DNA of 64,000 bases, from the NCBI RefSeq assembly GCF_907164555.1, contig NZ_CAJQZC010000006.1:1-64000 (forward strand), written 5' to 3'. Under the pieces are notes generated by a model that was not told the origin of the DNA, ran no database searches, and worked only from the letters and a program-made list of their open reading frames with translations. This document shows, one piece after another, positions 10,988-19,758 of this stretch. The number at the start of each line of letters is the position of its first letter. The stretch's first letter is position 1. Source of the stretch: Paraburkholderia saeva (GTDB lineage Bacteria; Pseudomonadota; Gammaproteobacteria; Burkholderiales; Burkholderiaceae). The position numbers and the translations under genes were made by a program.

Positions 10988-11824
10988 GTGAAGATCCGTG
11001 TTCTGTCCGATCTGCATCTCGAAAGCGACGAGCCCGAAGTGATCCCGCATGCGAACGCGGATCTCGTGGTGCTTGCCGGCGACATCCACAATCACGCGCT
11101 TGGCCTGCGCTGGGCGGCGGAAACGTTCGATGGCGCGGTGCCCGTCGTCTATGTGCCGGGCAATCACGAGTACTACGACGGTGAATTCGGTGCGCTGGAG
11201 TCGGCGATGCAGGACGCAGCGCACGCGCTCGACAACGTCCACTTCCTGAACAACGCGACGCTGGTCGACCCCGAGGGACGCTGGCGCGTGCTCGGCACCA
11301 CGTTGTGGACCGACTTCACGCTCTACGGCGCGAGCGACGAAGCGCGCGCCACCTCGATTGCTGCGGCTGAGCGCGTGATGCTCGACTTCCGTGGACTGAT
11401 CCAGCTCACCTGGCCGCACGCGGCAGAAGCCGGCCGCGACGAGGAAAGCAGCGTCGCCGAAGGTCCGCGCGACTTCACGCCTGCGGATTCCCTCGCGCTG
11501 CATAAGAGCGCGCGCGCCTGGCTCGAAGCGGAACTGGCGAAGCCGTTCGCGGGCAAGACGATCGTCGTCACCCACCACGCGCCGCACCGTCTCAGTCTTT
11601 CCGCCCGTTACGCGGACGACCTCGTGTCGGCGGGCTTCGTCAACGACCTGCCGGAACTCGTGCGGACGCCCGCCGCGCTGTGGATCCACGGCCACACGCA
11701 CACCGCGTTCGACTACACCGTGAACGGCACGCGCGTGGTGTGCAATCCGCGTGGCTACATCGACCGCCGCACCCGCAAGCTCGAAAACCCCGATTTCGCG
11801 TGGGACAAGGTGGTGGAAATCTAG
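10988..11824 (+). CDS. Calcineurin-like metallophosphoesterase
   Basis: The 278-residue protein has all the metal-binding blocks of the family in order: SDLHLE, AGDIHNH, PGNHEYYDG, VVTHHAPH and HGHTHTAFD. It should hydrolyse a phosphoester or phosphodiester with two metal ions; the substrate is unknown. The GTG at 10988 is chosen because AAGGAG at 10974-10979 ends 8 bases before it. Upstream GTG codons at 10979 and 10982 overlap or crowd that site. A DUF159/SRAP gene follows after 24 bases. Confidence 0.87.
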   Translation: MKIRVLSDLHLESDEPEVIPHANADLVVLAGDIHNHALGLRWAAETFDGAVPVVYVPGNHEYYDGEFGALESAMQDAAHALDNVHFLNNATLVDPEGRWRVLGTTLWTDFTLYGASDEARATSIAAAERVMLDFRGLIQLTWPHAAEAGRDEESSVAEGPRDFTPADSLALHKSARAWLEAELAKPFAGKTIVVTHHAPHRLSLSARYADDLVSAGFVNDLPELVRTPAALWIHGHTHTAFDYTVNGTRVVCNPRGYIDRRTRKLENPDFAWDKVVEI

Positions 11825-11848
11825 AGCCGCTGTCCCTTCGGAGGCCTC

Positions 11849-12571
11849 ATGTGTAACCGGATCAGCCAGTACAGCCAGCCGCTTCGTTACGCAGGGCATC
11901 TCGGCCTCGCGAATCCGGTCATGCTTTTCGATGCCGCCGACCGGCGGCTGGGCTACAACGTCGGGCCCGGCATGCATCCGCTCGCGATCTATCCGGACGA
12001 GAGCATCCGCGCGATTCACTGGGGCTACCGGCCGCCGTGGGCCGTCGCAGAAAATCTGCCGCAGACCATCAACGCGCGCGCCGAAACGGCCGCGACCGCC
12101 CGCTATTTCCGCACGCTCTGGCGTACCGGCCGGGTGCTGGTGCCGGCCGACGGCTGGTTCGAATGGCGCGTCGAAGCCGCGACGGAAACCGGCGCGCCGG
12201 ACACGTCACCCGCTTCGCGCGACATCAAGGAACGTCAGCCCTGGTACGTCCGGCTGAAGCGCGACGAGCCGATGTATATCGCGGCACTGTCGAGCGTGGG
12301 CGAAACGGGGCGTCAAACAGAAGGTATGGGGATGGTGCTCGTGACGGCTACCGCCGACGCGGGTCTCATCGACGTTCACGACCGCCGCCCGCTGGTGCTC
12401 GCGCCGCAGGCGGCGCGTCGCTGGCTCGATCCGTCGCTGCCGTTGCGGGAGCTCGAACTGCTGGCGCGAAAGGACTGCGTGCCGGCGAGCGAATTCGCGT
12501 GGTATCGCGTGGGCGGCGACGTCAACCGTCTGCTCGCCGACGAACCCGGCCTGATCGAAGCGCTGGCGTGA
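11849..12571 (+). CDS. yedK: SOS response-associated peptidase family protein (SRAP/YedK)
   Basis: The 240-residue SRAP-domain protein has its catalytic Cys at position 2 (MCNRIS), exposed after Met removal. It also has INARAET (Asn contact), GWFEW (Glu) and DVHDRRP (His). Known YedK/HMCES proteins form a thiazolidine crosslink with abasic sites in single-stranded DNA and so protect replication forks. GGAGG lies just before the ATG. No LexA box is evident upstream. Confidence 0.92.
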   Translation: MCNRISQYSQPLRYAGHLGLANPVMLFDAADRRLGYNVGPGMHPLAIYPDESIRAIHWGYRPPWAVAENLPQTINARAETAATARYFRTLWRTGRVLVPADGWFEWRVEAATETGAPDTSPASRDIKERQPWYVRLKRDEPMYIAALSSVGETGRQTEGMGMVLVTATADAGLIDVHDRRPLVLAPQAARRWLDPSLPLRELELLARKDCVPASEFAWYRVGGDVNRLLADEPGLIEALA

Positions 12572-12599
12572 CTGGACGTCACGCACGCCGGTCAACCGC

Positions 12600-12773
12600 T
12601 CAGCGGATATCCGGACTGCCGGAGCGAACTGAGCGCCCCGAACGAACAGGACGGGACACCCTGACTGGCACGAGTTCCGGTTGCGGGCGCAGCGTGCGCT
12701 GCAGATCGCGCCATGCGGCGATGCCGATCAGTCCGAGCATGACGGCAACGCCGACGAGCAGATGCATATCCAT
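12600..12773 (-). CDS. Small single-pass membrane protein (57 residues), hypothetical
   Basis: This short gene starts at ATG 12773 with GAGGG 5 bases upstream and stops with TGA at 12602-12600. The peptide begins MDMHLLVGVAVMLGLIGIAA, one clear membrane segment, followed by WRDLQRTLRPQPELVP and a basic Arg/Ser tail. Its layout, an N-terminal helix and a cytosolic charged tail, fits a bacterial small membrane protein. I do not recognise a family. It runs convergently toward the yedK gene. Confidence 0.6.
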   Translation of the reverse strand: MDMHLLVGVAVMLGLIGIAAWRDLQRTLRPQPELVPVRVSRPVRSGRSVRSGSPDIR

Positions 12774-12962
12774 GGAGTCCCTCTTCGTCTGGTTCAGGTG
12801 AGGCGGTCAATTCACGTGCTGCGCGTACACGTCCAGTCGGTCAGCGCACCTGACACACGGTAGCAAATCCACTCGCCAGAGGAAGTAAGGAAATGTTGCG
12901 ATGCGCCACGGGTGTAACAGCACGCAACACAGCCACGCGCACGGTCACGTCGGATCAGGCGA

Positions 12963-13901
12963 TCACGTCCGCGCGAAACGGCGCAGTTCGGCCTGATCGG
13001 TGGCAAGCGTCGCAGGGAGTTCGTCACGCATGAATTCGACCCACGTACGGATTTTCGCGTCGAGATACTGGCGTGAAGCGTACAGCGCGTACACATTCAT
13101 TTCCTGAGACGTGTATTCCGGCAGGATCCACACGAGGTCGCCACTGCGGAGGCCACTGATGGCCGAGTAGATTGGAATCAAACCGACGCCCATCCCTTCG
13201 CGCACCGCGACCGCCATCGCCTCGGCGACGTTCACCTGAAACGTCGCCGGACCGAGGAACACGGATTCCTGCCCGTTCGGACCATCGAAGATCCATTCGT
13301 CGGACGGAAAAACCGGCGTCACCATCTGCAGACAGCTGTGCCGCGCGAGATCGGCCGGCGCCTGCGGAATGCCGTTGCGCTCCAGATATGCCGGCGATGC
13401 GCATGCAATGCTGAACGCGCTGCCGAGGCGCTGTGAAACGAGGCCGGAATCCGGCAGACCGGTGGCGAGCGTGAGCGACACGTCGTAGCCTTCGTCGAGC
13501 AGATCCGGCATGCGCTGGGCGAGCGTCAGCTCGACGTGCACCTCCGGATATCGCTTCTGATAGCGGCCCACGGCAGGCACGACGTAGTGCTGGCCGAAGC
13601 TCGTCATCGCGTGTATTTTCAGCTTGCCGGACGGGCGCGCGTGCGCGTCGCTCGCCTCCGCTTCCGCCTGGTCGACGTACGCGAGAATCTCTTCGCAGCG
13701 CTGCAGGTAACGCTCGCCGGCTTCGGTCAGCGCGATGCGCCGCGTCGTGCGATTGAGCAGCCGCGTGCGCAGGTGCGCTTCCAGATCGGACACCGCACGG
13801 GAACAGTAGGCGGTCGTGGTATTGAGGTGCTGCGCGGCGCCCGTGAAGCTGCCTGCTTCCACGACCCGGACAAATACGCGCATGTTTTGAAGCGTATCCA
13901 T
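12963..13901 (-). CDS. LysR-type transcriptional regulator of the efflux operon
   Basis: The 312-residue LTTR has an N-terminal winged helix-turn-helix (MRVFVRVVEAGSFTGAAQHL, then RAVSDLEAHLRTRLLNRTTR) and a C-terminal effector-binding domain from about residue 90. It is divergent from the outer-membrane-factor/FUSC/DUF1656/HlyD operon, the same layout as AaeR next to aaeXAB, so it probably activates that operon in response to aromatic or phenolic acids. AAGGA lies 4 bases before the ATG. A dyad in the shared gap is a candidate operator. Confidence 0.92.
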   Translation of the reverse strand: MDTLQNMRVFVRVVEAGSFTGAAQHLNTTTAYCSRAVSDLEAHLRTRLLNRTTRRIALTEAGERYLQRCEEILAYVDQAEAEASDAHARPSGKLKIHAMTSFGQHYVVPAVGRYQKRYPEVHVELTLAQRMPDLLDEGYDVSLTLATGLPDSGLVSQRLGSAFSIACASPAYLERNGIPQAPADLARHSCLQMVTPVFPSDEWIFDGPNGQESVFLGPATFQVNVAEAMAVAVREGMGVGLIPIYSAISGLRSGDLVWILPEYTSQEMNVYALYASRQYLDAKIRTWVEFMRDELPATLATDQAELRRFART

Positions 13902-13989
13902 ATATCCTTCCTTTGACCCGGCCGATTGTTACATGAATCGCAAGAACGATTATCTCAATTCGCGTAAAGATCCCTTCCATTTTTACGGG

Positions 13990-14018
13990 TTATTCAGTAA
14001 TCGCTGAAAAAATATAAT
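13990..14018 (+). promoter_or_regulatory. Efflux operon promoter with overlapping dyad
   Basis: TATAAT at 14013-14018 is a strong -10 for the efflux operon. At a 17-base spacer the -35 position holds TTATTC, which is poor, as expected for an activator-dependent promoter. A dyad TTCAG-TAATCG-CTGAA (13993-14008) fills the -35 and spacer and is a candidate site for the divergent LysR regulator. Confidence 0.45.
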
Positions 14019-14055
14019 GACGCACACTGTTCTATAGCCATTTAAGGAGCAAATC

Positions 14056-15651
14056 GTGCAGTCTCCGGTATCGAAATGGATCGTTGCGTTCGGCGTTCTT
14101 ACGATCTCATTAATAATCACCGGCTGTGCCAATACCGGAGGCATCGCGCCGCAGGCGCAGGGCCTCGATTCATCCACGCTCGACGCCGGCGCGGCGATCC
14201 GCGCGGCCAACGCAGATGCGAAATGGCCCGACGCCGGGTGGTGGCGCGCCTATAACGATCCGCAGCTGAATGCCTGGATCGCCGCCGCACAGGAAGGCAA
14301 TCCGACGCTCGCCGTCGCCGCGGCGCGGGTGCGCCAGGCCCGCTCGCTCGCGGGCGTGGTCGCCTCGGCGCTCTCGCCGCAGGTGAAGGGCGAACTGTCG
14401 ATCCAGCGCCAGCACTGGCCGGACAACGTCTACTACGGTCCCGGCCCGCTCGCCGACCAGAACACCTGGAACAACACCGGCACGATCAGCCTCTCGTACA
14501 ACCTCGACCTGTGGGGCCACAACCGCAACAACGCGGAGCGCGCGCTGGACATGGCGCACGCGTCGGCTGCCGACGCCCGCGCCGCCCAGCTCGAACTCGA
14601 AGCGAACGTCGTGCGCACGTACGTGCAGATGTCGATGAACTACGCGCTGCTCGACATCGCGAAATCGACAGTCGACCAGCAGCACCGCATCCTGGATCTC
14701 GCGACAAAGCGCCTGAAAGGCGGCCTCGGCACGCAGCTCGAAGTCAGCCAGGCGGAAACACCGCTGCCGGAATACGAACGCCAGATCGACGCCTACGAGG
14801 AAGCTATCGCACTCGGGCGCAACCAGCTCGCCGCGCTCGCGGGCAAGGGCCCGGGTGCGGGCGGGTCGATCACGCGCCCGACCATCGGGCTTGCCGCGCC
14901 GATCGGGCTGCCGTCGACGCTGCCGGCCGAACTCATCGGTCACCGGCCGGACGTCGTCGCCGCCCGCTGGACGGTGGCGGCACAGGCACGCGGCATCGAC
15001 GTCGCGAAGTCCGATTTCTATCCGAACATCAACCTGCTCGCTTCGGTCGGCGGCTTTGCGGCGGCGGGCCCGATGTTCCAGTTCCTGCATGCCGCCAACG
15101 GCGGATGGACGGCCGGCCCCGCGCTCTCGCTGCCGATCTTCGAGGGTGGCCGGCTGCGCGCGCAACTCGGTGCGGCGTCCGCCGGCTATGACGTCGCGGT
15201 CGACCAGTACAACCAGACGATCGTGAGCGCGCTCAAGGATATCGCCGACCAGATCGTGCGCATGAAGTCGCTCGAGACGCAGTCGAAGGACGCACAGCGC
15301 TCCGTCGATGCAGCGCGCCGCAACTACCAGCTGTCGGCGGAAGGGTACCGGCGCGGCCTGACCGACTACCTGAACGTGCTCATCGCGCAGACGCAACTGC
15401 TGCGCGCACAGGAAGGCGTCGCGCGCGTGCAGGCCGAACGGATCGGCGTGCAGGCTTCGCTCGTGACGGCGCTCGGCGGCGGCGTCATCGAACCGGAAGA
15501 CGGCCCCGATACCGCCGAGACGCTGCCCGCCCACGGACGCGGCAAGAAGGCGCCGGCACCCGCGCCGGCACCCGCTACGCCGGTGGCCTCGACGACGCCC
15601 GGCGCGACCGCCGCTGCGATGCGGCCTGTCAGCACGACTTCATCGAAGTAA
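14056..15651 (+). CDS. Outer-membrane factor lipoprotein of an efflux system (NodT/OprM type)
   Basis: The 531-residue TolC-family protein starts at GTG 14056 with AAGGAG 6 bases upstream. Residues 1-24 form a lipoprotein signal ending in the lipobox IITGC. Two OEP repeats follow, each with long Ala/Gln/Arg-rich helices and strands (WWRAYNDPQLNAWI; SLSYNLDLWGHNRNNAERAL in the first; LSLPIFEGGRLRAQLG in the second). The last 50 residues are Pro/Ala/Thr-rich and disordered. It forms the outer-membrane channel for the FUSC/HlyD pump encoded just downstream. Confidence 0.94.
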   Translation: MQSPVSKWIVAFGVLTISLIITGCANTGGIAPQAQGLDSSTLDAGAAIRAANADAKWPDAGWWRAYNDPQLNAWIAAAQEGNPTLAVAAARVRQARSLAGVVASALSPQVKGELSIQRQHWPDNVYYGPGPLADQNTWNNTGTISLSYNLDLWGHNRNNAERALDMAHASAADARAAQLELEANVVRTYVQMSMNYALLDIAKSTVDQQHRILDLATKRLKGGLGTQLEVSQAETPLPEYERQIDAYEEAIALGRNQLAALAGKGPGAGGSITRPTIGLAAPIGLPSTLPAELIGHRPDVVAARWTVAAQARGIDVAKSDFYPNINLLASVGGFAAAGPMFQFLHAANGGWTAGPALSLPIFEGGRLRAQLGAASAGYDVAVDQYNQTIVSALKDIADQIVRMKSLETQSKDAQRSVDAARRNYQLSAEGYRRGLTDYLNVLIAQTQLLRAQEGVARVQAERIGVQASLVTALGGGVIEPEDGPDTAETLPAHGRGKKAPAPAPAPATPVASTTPGATAAAMRPVSTTSSK

Positions 15652-15663
15652 GCGCGGCCCGAC

Positions 15664-17871
15664 ATGTCCACGCCTCTTTCCTCCGCCCCGCCGCCGTCAC
15701 CGCTCACCACGTTCTACGCGGCCGCTGCCGACTGGGCCCGCACCGACGGCCGCACCTGGATCTACATGTTCAAGGCGATCGCCGCAGCGCTGCTCGCGCT
15801 CGGCATTGCGATGAAGCTCGACCTGCCCCAGCCGCGCACCGCGATGACGACCGTGTTCGTCGTGATGCAGCCGCAAAGCGGGATGGTGCTCGCGAAGAGC
15901 TTCTACCGGATCTGCGGCACGCTCGTCGGGTTGATCGTGATGCTCGCGCTGCTCGGGCTTTTTGCGCAGCAGCCGGAGCTCTTCATCATCACGACTGCGA
16001 TCTGGGTCGGCATCTGCACGGCCGGTGCCGCGCGCAACCGCAATTTCCGCTCGTATGGTTTCGTGCTTGCGGGCTATACGGCCGCGCTGATCGGCATTCC
16101 GGCTTCACAGCATCCGGACGGCGCGTTCCTTTCGGCGCTCACGCGGGTGGCCGAAGTCTCGCTTGGCATCCTGTGCTCGGGCGCCGTCAGCGCGCTCGTG
16201 TTTCCGCAGCACGCAGGCGAACAGATGCGCACCACCGTACGCGCACGCTTTAGCTCCTTTGTCGAATACGTGTCCGGTTCGCTGTCCGGCCGCGTGCCGC
16301 GCGAGCAGATCGAGGCGACGAACGCGCGCTTCGTCGCCGATATCGTCGGCTTCGAGGCGACGCGGAGTGTCGCCGTATTCGAAAGCCCGGAATCGCGCAT
16401 GAAAAGCGGACGTCTGTCGCGGCTGAACAGCGAGTTCATGACCGCGTCGACGCGTTTTCACGCGCTGCATCAGTTGATGAACCGTCTGCACAAGACGGCT
16501 GCCGCCGAAACCATCGCGGCGCTCGAACCGTACTTCAAGGAAATCGCGCCGCTGCTCGCGAAATCGAGCACGGGCGAGCCGGTGCTGACCGCAGCCGACG
16601 CCGCTTCGGCCGCCGCGCAACTCGAAGCGTACAAGGCCGCGTTGCCGAGGCGCGTTCGCGCGACGCGCGCGGAACTCGAGACGAATCCCGCGTGTCCGCT
16701 ACTCGACTTCGATACCGCGAGCGAACTGCTGTATCGCTTCGTCGACGATCTGCATGCGTACGCGGCCACGTACGCATCGCTGGCCGTCGACACGCATGAA
16801 CGCGAACGGTGGATCGAGCGCTACGAGCCGAAGACGAACCCGATCGCGGCGGGTGTGGCCGGCCTGCGCGCCGTCGTCGTCATGCTGGTGCTGGGCGCGT
16901 TCTGGATCGCAACCGCGTGGCCGAGCGGCACGACGCTCGTGCTGAACGCAGCGGCGATCTGTGCGCTCGCTTCGTCGTCGCCGTATCCGACGCGTACCGC
17001 GTTCCAGATGGCGGGGGGCACCGTGCTCTCGTCGCTGATGGGCATGATCGTGACGTTCGGCATCTATCCGCACATCGACGGATTTCCCCTCCTCGCGCTC
17101 GCGCTCACGCCGTTCCTGCTACTGGGCGTGTTCATGACGACGCGGCCGAAACTGGCCGGGTATGGCATCGGCTACTGCATCTTCTTCTGTTTTCTGGCGG
17201 GGCCGGACAACCTCGTCCACTACGACCCGACGAGCTTCATGAACGATGCGCTTGCGCTCGTAATGTCGATGCTGGTGTCGGCGATTGCGTTCGCGGTGCT
17301 GCTCCCGCCTTCGACGCCGTGGCTGCGCAACCGGCTTTTTCACGACCTGCGCCGCCAGGTCGTGCTGAGCTGTCACGGACGGCTCGCGCGGCTGCGCTCG
17401 CGCTTCGAAAGCGGCGCGCGGGACCTGATGTTCCAGATCAACGCGCTGGCCGAAGGCGAGCCGGAACTGAAGCTGAATACGTTGCGCTGGCTCTTCGCGG
17501 TGCTGGAAGTGGGCAACGCGGTCATCGACGTACGCAACGAACTCGCGACGCTGCCCGCCGATCCGCGTTACGCCGGATCGACACCATGGCGCGTCGCAAT
17601 CCGCACGATGCGCGAAACGCTCGCGGCGCTTTTCGACAGGCCACGCGCCGGCCGGATGGACGAGGCGCTCCTCGCCACCGCCGATGCCATCGCAGCGACG
17701 CAACAGGTACTCGCGACATTTACGCCGCCCCGCGAAGAGCGCCACCAGTTGCAGCGGATTCTGAGCCACCTGCATTTCATCCGTACCGCGCTGCTCGATC
17801 CGCAATCGCCGCTTGAGGCACTGGTCGGCGGCCGCGGCGAGGAGCTTGAGGGAGAACGCCATGCCACGTGA
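15664..17871 (+). CDS. FUSC-family inner-membrane exporter (AaeB-like)
   Basis: This is a 735-residue membrane protein with two hydrophobic clusters, residues about 32-190 and 395-550, each followed by a soluble helical part. This is the duplicated layout of AaeB and other FUSC proteins that export aromatic carboxylic acids. Typical blocks are MTTVFVVMQPQSGMVLAKSFYR and ATAWPSGTTLVLNAAAICALAS in the two halves. It begins 12 bases after the outer-membrane-factor stop. Its own stop overlaps the DUF1656 gene by 11 bases, so the four genes form one operon. Confidence 0.92.
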   Translation: MSTPLSSAPPPSPLTTFYAAAADWARTDGRTWIYMFKAIAAALLALGIAMKLDLPQPRTAMTTVFVVMQPQSGMVLAKSFYRICGTLVGLIVMLALLGLFAQQPELFIITTAIWVGICTAGAARNRNFRSYGFVLAGYTAALIGIPASQHPDGAFLSALTRVAEVSLGILCSGAVSALVFPQHAGEQMRTTVRARFSSFVEYVSGSLSGRVPREQIEATNARFVADIVGFEATRSVAVFESPESRMKSGRLSRLNSEFMTASTRFHALHQLMNRLHKTAAAETIAALEPYFKEIAPLLAKSSTGEPVLTAADAASAAAQLEAYKAALPRRVRATRAELETNPACPLLDFDTASELLYRFVDDLHAYAATYASLAVDTHERERWIERYEPKTNPIAAGVAGLRAVVVMLVLGAFWIATAWPSGTTLVLNAAAICALASSSPYPTRTAFQMAGGTVLSSLMGMIVTFGIYPHIDGFPLLALALTPFLLLGVFMTTRPKLAGYGIGYCIFFCFLAGPDNLVHYDPTSFMNDALALVMSMLVSAIAFAVLLPPSTPWLRNRLFHDLRRQVVLSCHGRLARLRSRFESGARDLMFQINALAEGEPELKLNTLRWLFAVLEVGNAVIDVRNELATLPADPRYAGSTPWRVAIRTMRETLAALFDRPRAGRMDEALLATADAIAATQQVLATFTPPREERHQLQRILSHLHFIRTALLDPQSPLEALVGGRGEELEGERHAT

Positions 17872-18061
17872 GATTGCCGTCCTTGACGCCTACATGCCGG
17901 CCATCGTGCTGCTGTTCATTGCCGGTGCTGCGCTCACGTGGGTGCTGGATCGCGTGATTGCCTGGACGGGCTTGTACAGGATCGTCTGGCATCCGTCCTT
18001 ATTCAGGGCGAGCCTGCTCGTCTGTGTGTGCGGGGTGCTTGGCCTCGCCGTTTATCGTTGA
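17861..18061 (+). CDS. DUF1656 small membrane protein (AaeX-like)
   Basis: The 66-residue protein has two predicted membrane helices (MPAIVLLFIAGAALTWVL; LFRASLLVCVCGVLGLAVY), the standard DUF1656 size and arrangement. Members sit between FUSC and HlyD genes, as AaeX does in aaeXAB, and are thought to be an accessory part of the pump. GGAGAA lies before the ATG, inside the end of the FUSC gene. Confidence 0.9.
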   Translation: MPREIAVLDAYMPAIVLLFIAGAALTWVLDRVIAWTGLYRIVWHPSLFRASLLVCVCGVLGLAVYR

Positions 18062-18074
18062 TCAGAGTCGAAAC

Positions 18075-18935
18075 ATGACCATCCGGAAAATCATTGGCTT
18101 TATCGCGACGCTTGCGATCTTTGCAATCGCGATCTTTATTGGCCGCGCGCTGTGGGTTCACTACATGGACGAACCATGGACCCGCGACGGCCGCGTGCGC
18201 GCCGAAGTGATCAACATCGCGCCGGACGTATCGGGCGCGGTGGTGGAACTGCCTGTGCACGACAACGAGCTCGTGAAAAAGGGCGACCTGCTGATGCAGA
18301 TCGATCCGTCGCATTACCAGATCGCGGTCGAGCAGGCGCAGGCAGCGGTGGCCGCGCGCAAGGCGGAATTGCAGGCACGCCGCGACGACGCGCAGCGGCG
18401 GGCGGACATAGACAGTCTCGTGGTATCGAAGGAGAGCCGCGAAAACGCGTCACATTCCGCGCAGGCTGCCGAGGCGCAGTATCAGCAGGCGATTGCCGCG
18501 CTGGATGCGGCGAAGTTGAACCTGGCGCGCACGCGGGTTGTGGCGCCGGTGGATGGGTATGTGACGAACCTGTCGGTGTATCGCGGTGACTACGCGACGG
18601 CGGGCGTGGCGAAGCTTGCGATTGTCGATAGTCATTCGTTCTGGGTGTATGGGTATTTCGAAGAGACGAAGCTGCCGAGGGTTCGGATCGGCGACAAGGC
18701 TGAAATTCGTTTGATGAGTGGTGGAGTGTTGCAGGGGCACGTCGAAAGCATTTCCCGCGGGATTTATGATCGTGACAATCCGCAGAGCCGGGAGTTGCTT
18801 GCCGATGTGAATCCGACTTTCAACTGGGTGCGGCTGGCACAGCGCGTGCCTGTGAGGATCCGGATTGATCAGGTGCCGGAGGGGGTTGTGCTTTCTGCCG
18901 GGATTACTTGTACTGTTGTTGTTACGCCTGGTTAA
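18075..18935 (+). CDS. HlyD-family periplasmic adaptor (AaeA-like)
   Basis: The 286-residue membrane-fusion protein has one N-terminal helix (residues about 6-27), then a biotinyl-lipoyl-like domain (VINIAPDVSGAVVELPVHDN), a helical hairpin rich in Ala/Gln and a beta-barrel with FWVYGYFEETKLPRVRIGD. It links the FUSC pump to the outer-membrane factor. The last 400 bases use noticeably more T-ending and GGG/TTG codons than the rest of the operon, right up to the repeat block that follows, which is odd for this genome. Confidence 0.92.
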   Translation: MTIRKIIGFIATLAIFAIAIFIGRALWVHYMDEPWTRDGRVRAEVINIAPDVSGAVVELPVHDNELVKKGDLLMQIDPSHYQIAVEQAQAAVAARKAELQARRDDAQRRADIDSLVVSKESRENASHSAQAAEAQYQQAIAALDAAKLNLARTRVVAPVDGYVTNLSVYRGDYATAGVAKLAIVDSHSFWVYGYFEETKLPRVRIGDKAEIRLMSGGVLQGHVESISRGIYDRDNPQSRELLADVNPTFNWVRLAQRVPVRIRIDQVPEGVVLSAGITCTVVVTPG

Positions 18936-19022
18936 GGGGTTGGGTTCTTCGTGCCGAAGGTGGTTCTTTGCTTTGGCCTTTGCTTTGGCCTTTCCTTGAA
19001 GTCACGTCGGTCTATTAGCGTT

Positions 19023-19037
19023 GCCCCTGTGCGGGGC
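19023..19037. repeat. GC hairpin of left repeat copy
   Basis: GCCCC-TGTGC-GGGGC forms a 5-bp GC stem. The same stem recurs at 19593-19607 and, with a changed loop, at 19683-19698. Confidence 0.7.
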
Positions 19038-19041
19038 GGCA

Positions 19042-19074
19042 CCTACTTTTCTTTGTCTTCCAAAGAAAAGTAGG
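19042..19074. repeat. Long AT-rich hairpin of left repeat copy
   Basis: A perfect inverted repeat: CCTACTTTTCTTT pairs with AAAGAAAAGTAGG around GTCTTCC. Compared with the right copy, the second pair from the base is C-G here and T-A there, while the loop is unchanged. Confidence 0.8.
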
Positions 19075-19555
19075 CAAAAGAAAGGCGCTTCGAAAACTCA
19101 CTTCTTCGAGGTGTGTCATTTTCGGGGAATGGCAATCCGTGAGGTGCCGCCCTCGCGCGTCACCCCGCGCGGGTCCGCGCACGATCTGATCCCCCACACA
19201 GCATCGCCCGTGACACAGGGCTCATTCATCCCGCTTCGCACTTCGTGCGTCGCGGCGCGGCCGCTCGGAGCAGCATGCGCAGGGCCGCGGATCATTGCGA
19301 TCGCAGCGACGGGTCCGGGTGCAAAGCAAGTGCGTTGTGGGTGAGCGAGAGCTGGCGGCGGGATTATGCCGGTCGGCGACGCGCGTAGCGCGGAGTCGGG
19401 TGGATGACGGCCTTGTCACGGGGGTGGAATGCGCGCGGGCTGGGATCGCGCGGGGACCGATACGGTCTGAAGTGTGGGGGCGACACTTCATGGGTTGCCA
19501 TTCACCGCGAGTGACACACCAGGAAAAGATGAGTTTTCGAAGCGCCTTTCTTTTG

Positions 19556-19588
19556 CTTACTTTTCTTTGGAAGACAAAGAAAAGTAAG
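19556..19588. repeat. Long AT-rich hairpin of right repeat copy
   Basis: A perfect inverted repeat: CTTACTTTTCTTT pairs with AAAGAAAAGTAAG around GGAAGAC. It is the inverted counterpart of the hairpin at 19042-19074. It has no GC-rich stem or clean T run, so it is not a standard terminator, though it could slow transcription from both convergent genes. Confidence 0.8.
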
Positions 19589-19758
19589 TGCCGCCCCGCA
19601 CAGGGGCGACCCCAATAGACCAATACGAATTCAAGGAAAGGCCAAAGCAAGAGCCCCTATCGGCACGAAGAAAGCAAATGCCGCCCCGCAAAAGGGGCAA
19701 CACCAATAGACCGATGCGAATTCAAGGAAAGACCAAAGCAAACCCCAACAAAAGAAAT

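Larger units (their letters stand above)
18951..19745. repeat. Non-coding block of two facing hairpin-rich repeat copies
   Basis: The gap between the HlyD gene and the convergent chemoreceptor gene holds no credible gene. The left copy (about 18951-19250) and the right copy (about 19400-19664) are inverted relative to each other. Each carries, in order, a CCAAAGCAAAGG-type stretch, a GCCCC/GGGGC hairpin, a 13-bp CTnACTTTTCTTT hairpin, GGCGCTTCGAAAACTCA and a TGTGTCA/AATGGCAA stretch. Similarity fades inward, but CCGTGACA and TCATCCNCCCG are still shared. An extra partial unit follows at about 19676-19745. I believe related repeats are scattered in Paraburkholderia genomes, but that is from memory. 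Confidence 0.85.

Noticed and set aside
19042..19074. Ordinary terminator between convergent genes
   Set aside because: The stem is mostly A-T, lacks a following T run, and is part of a larger duplicated repeat, so it was kept as a repeat instead.
18951..19745. Insertion sequence or transposase remnant
   Set aside because: No reading frame in the block resembles a transposase, and no target duplication could be recognised. A non-autonomous element is not excluded.
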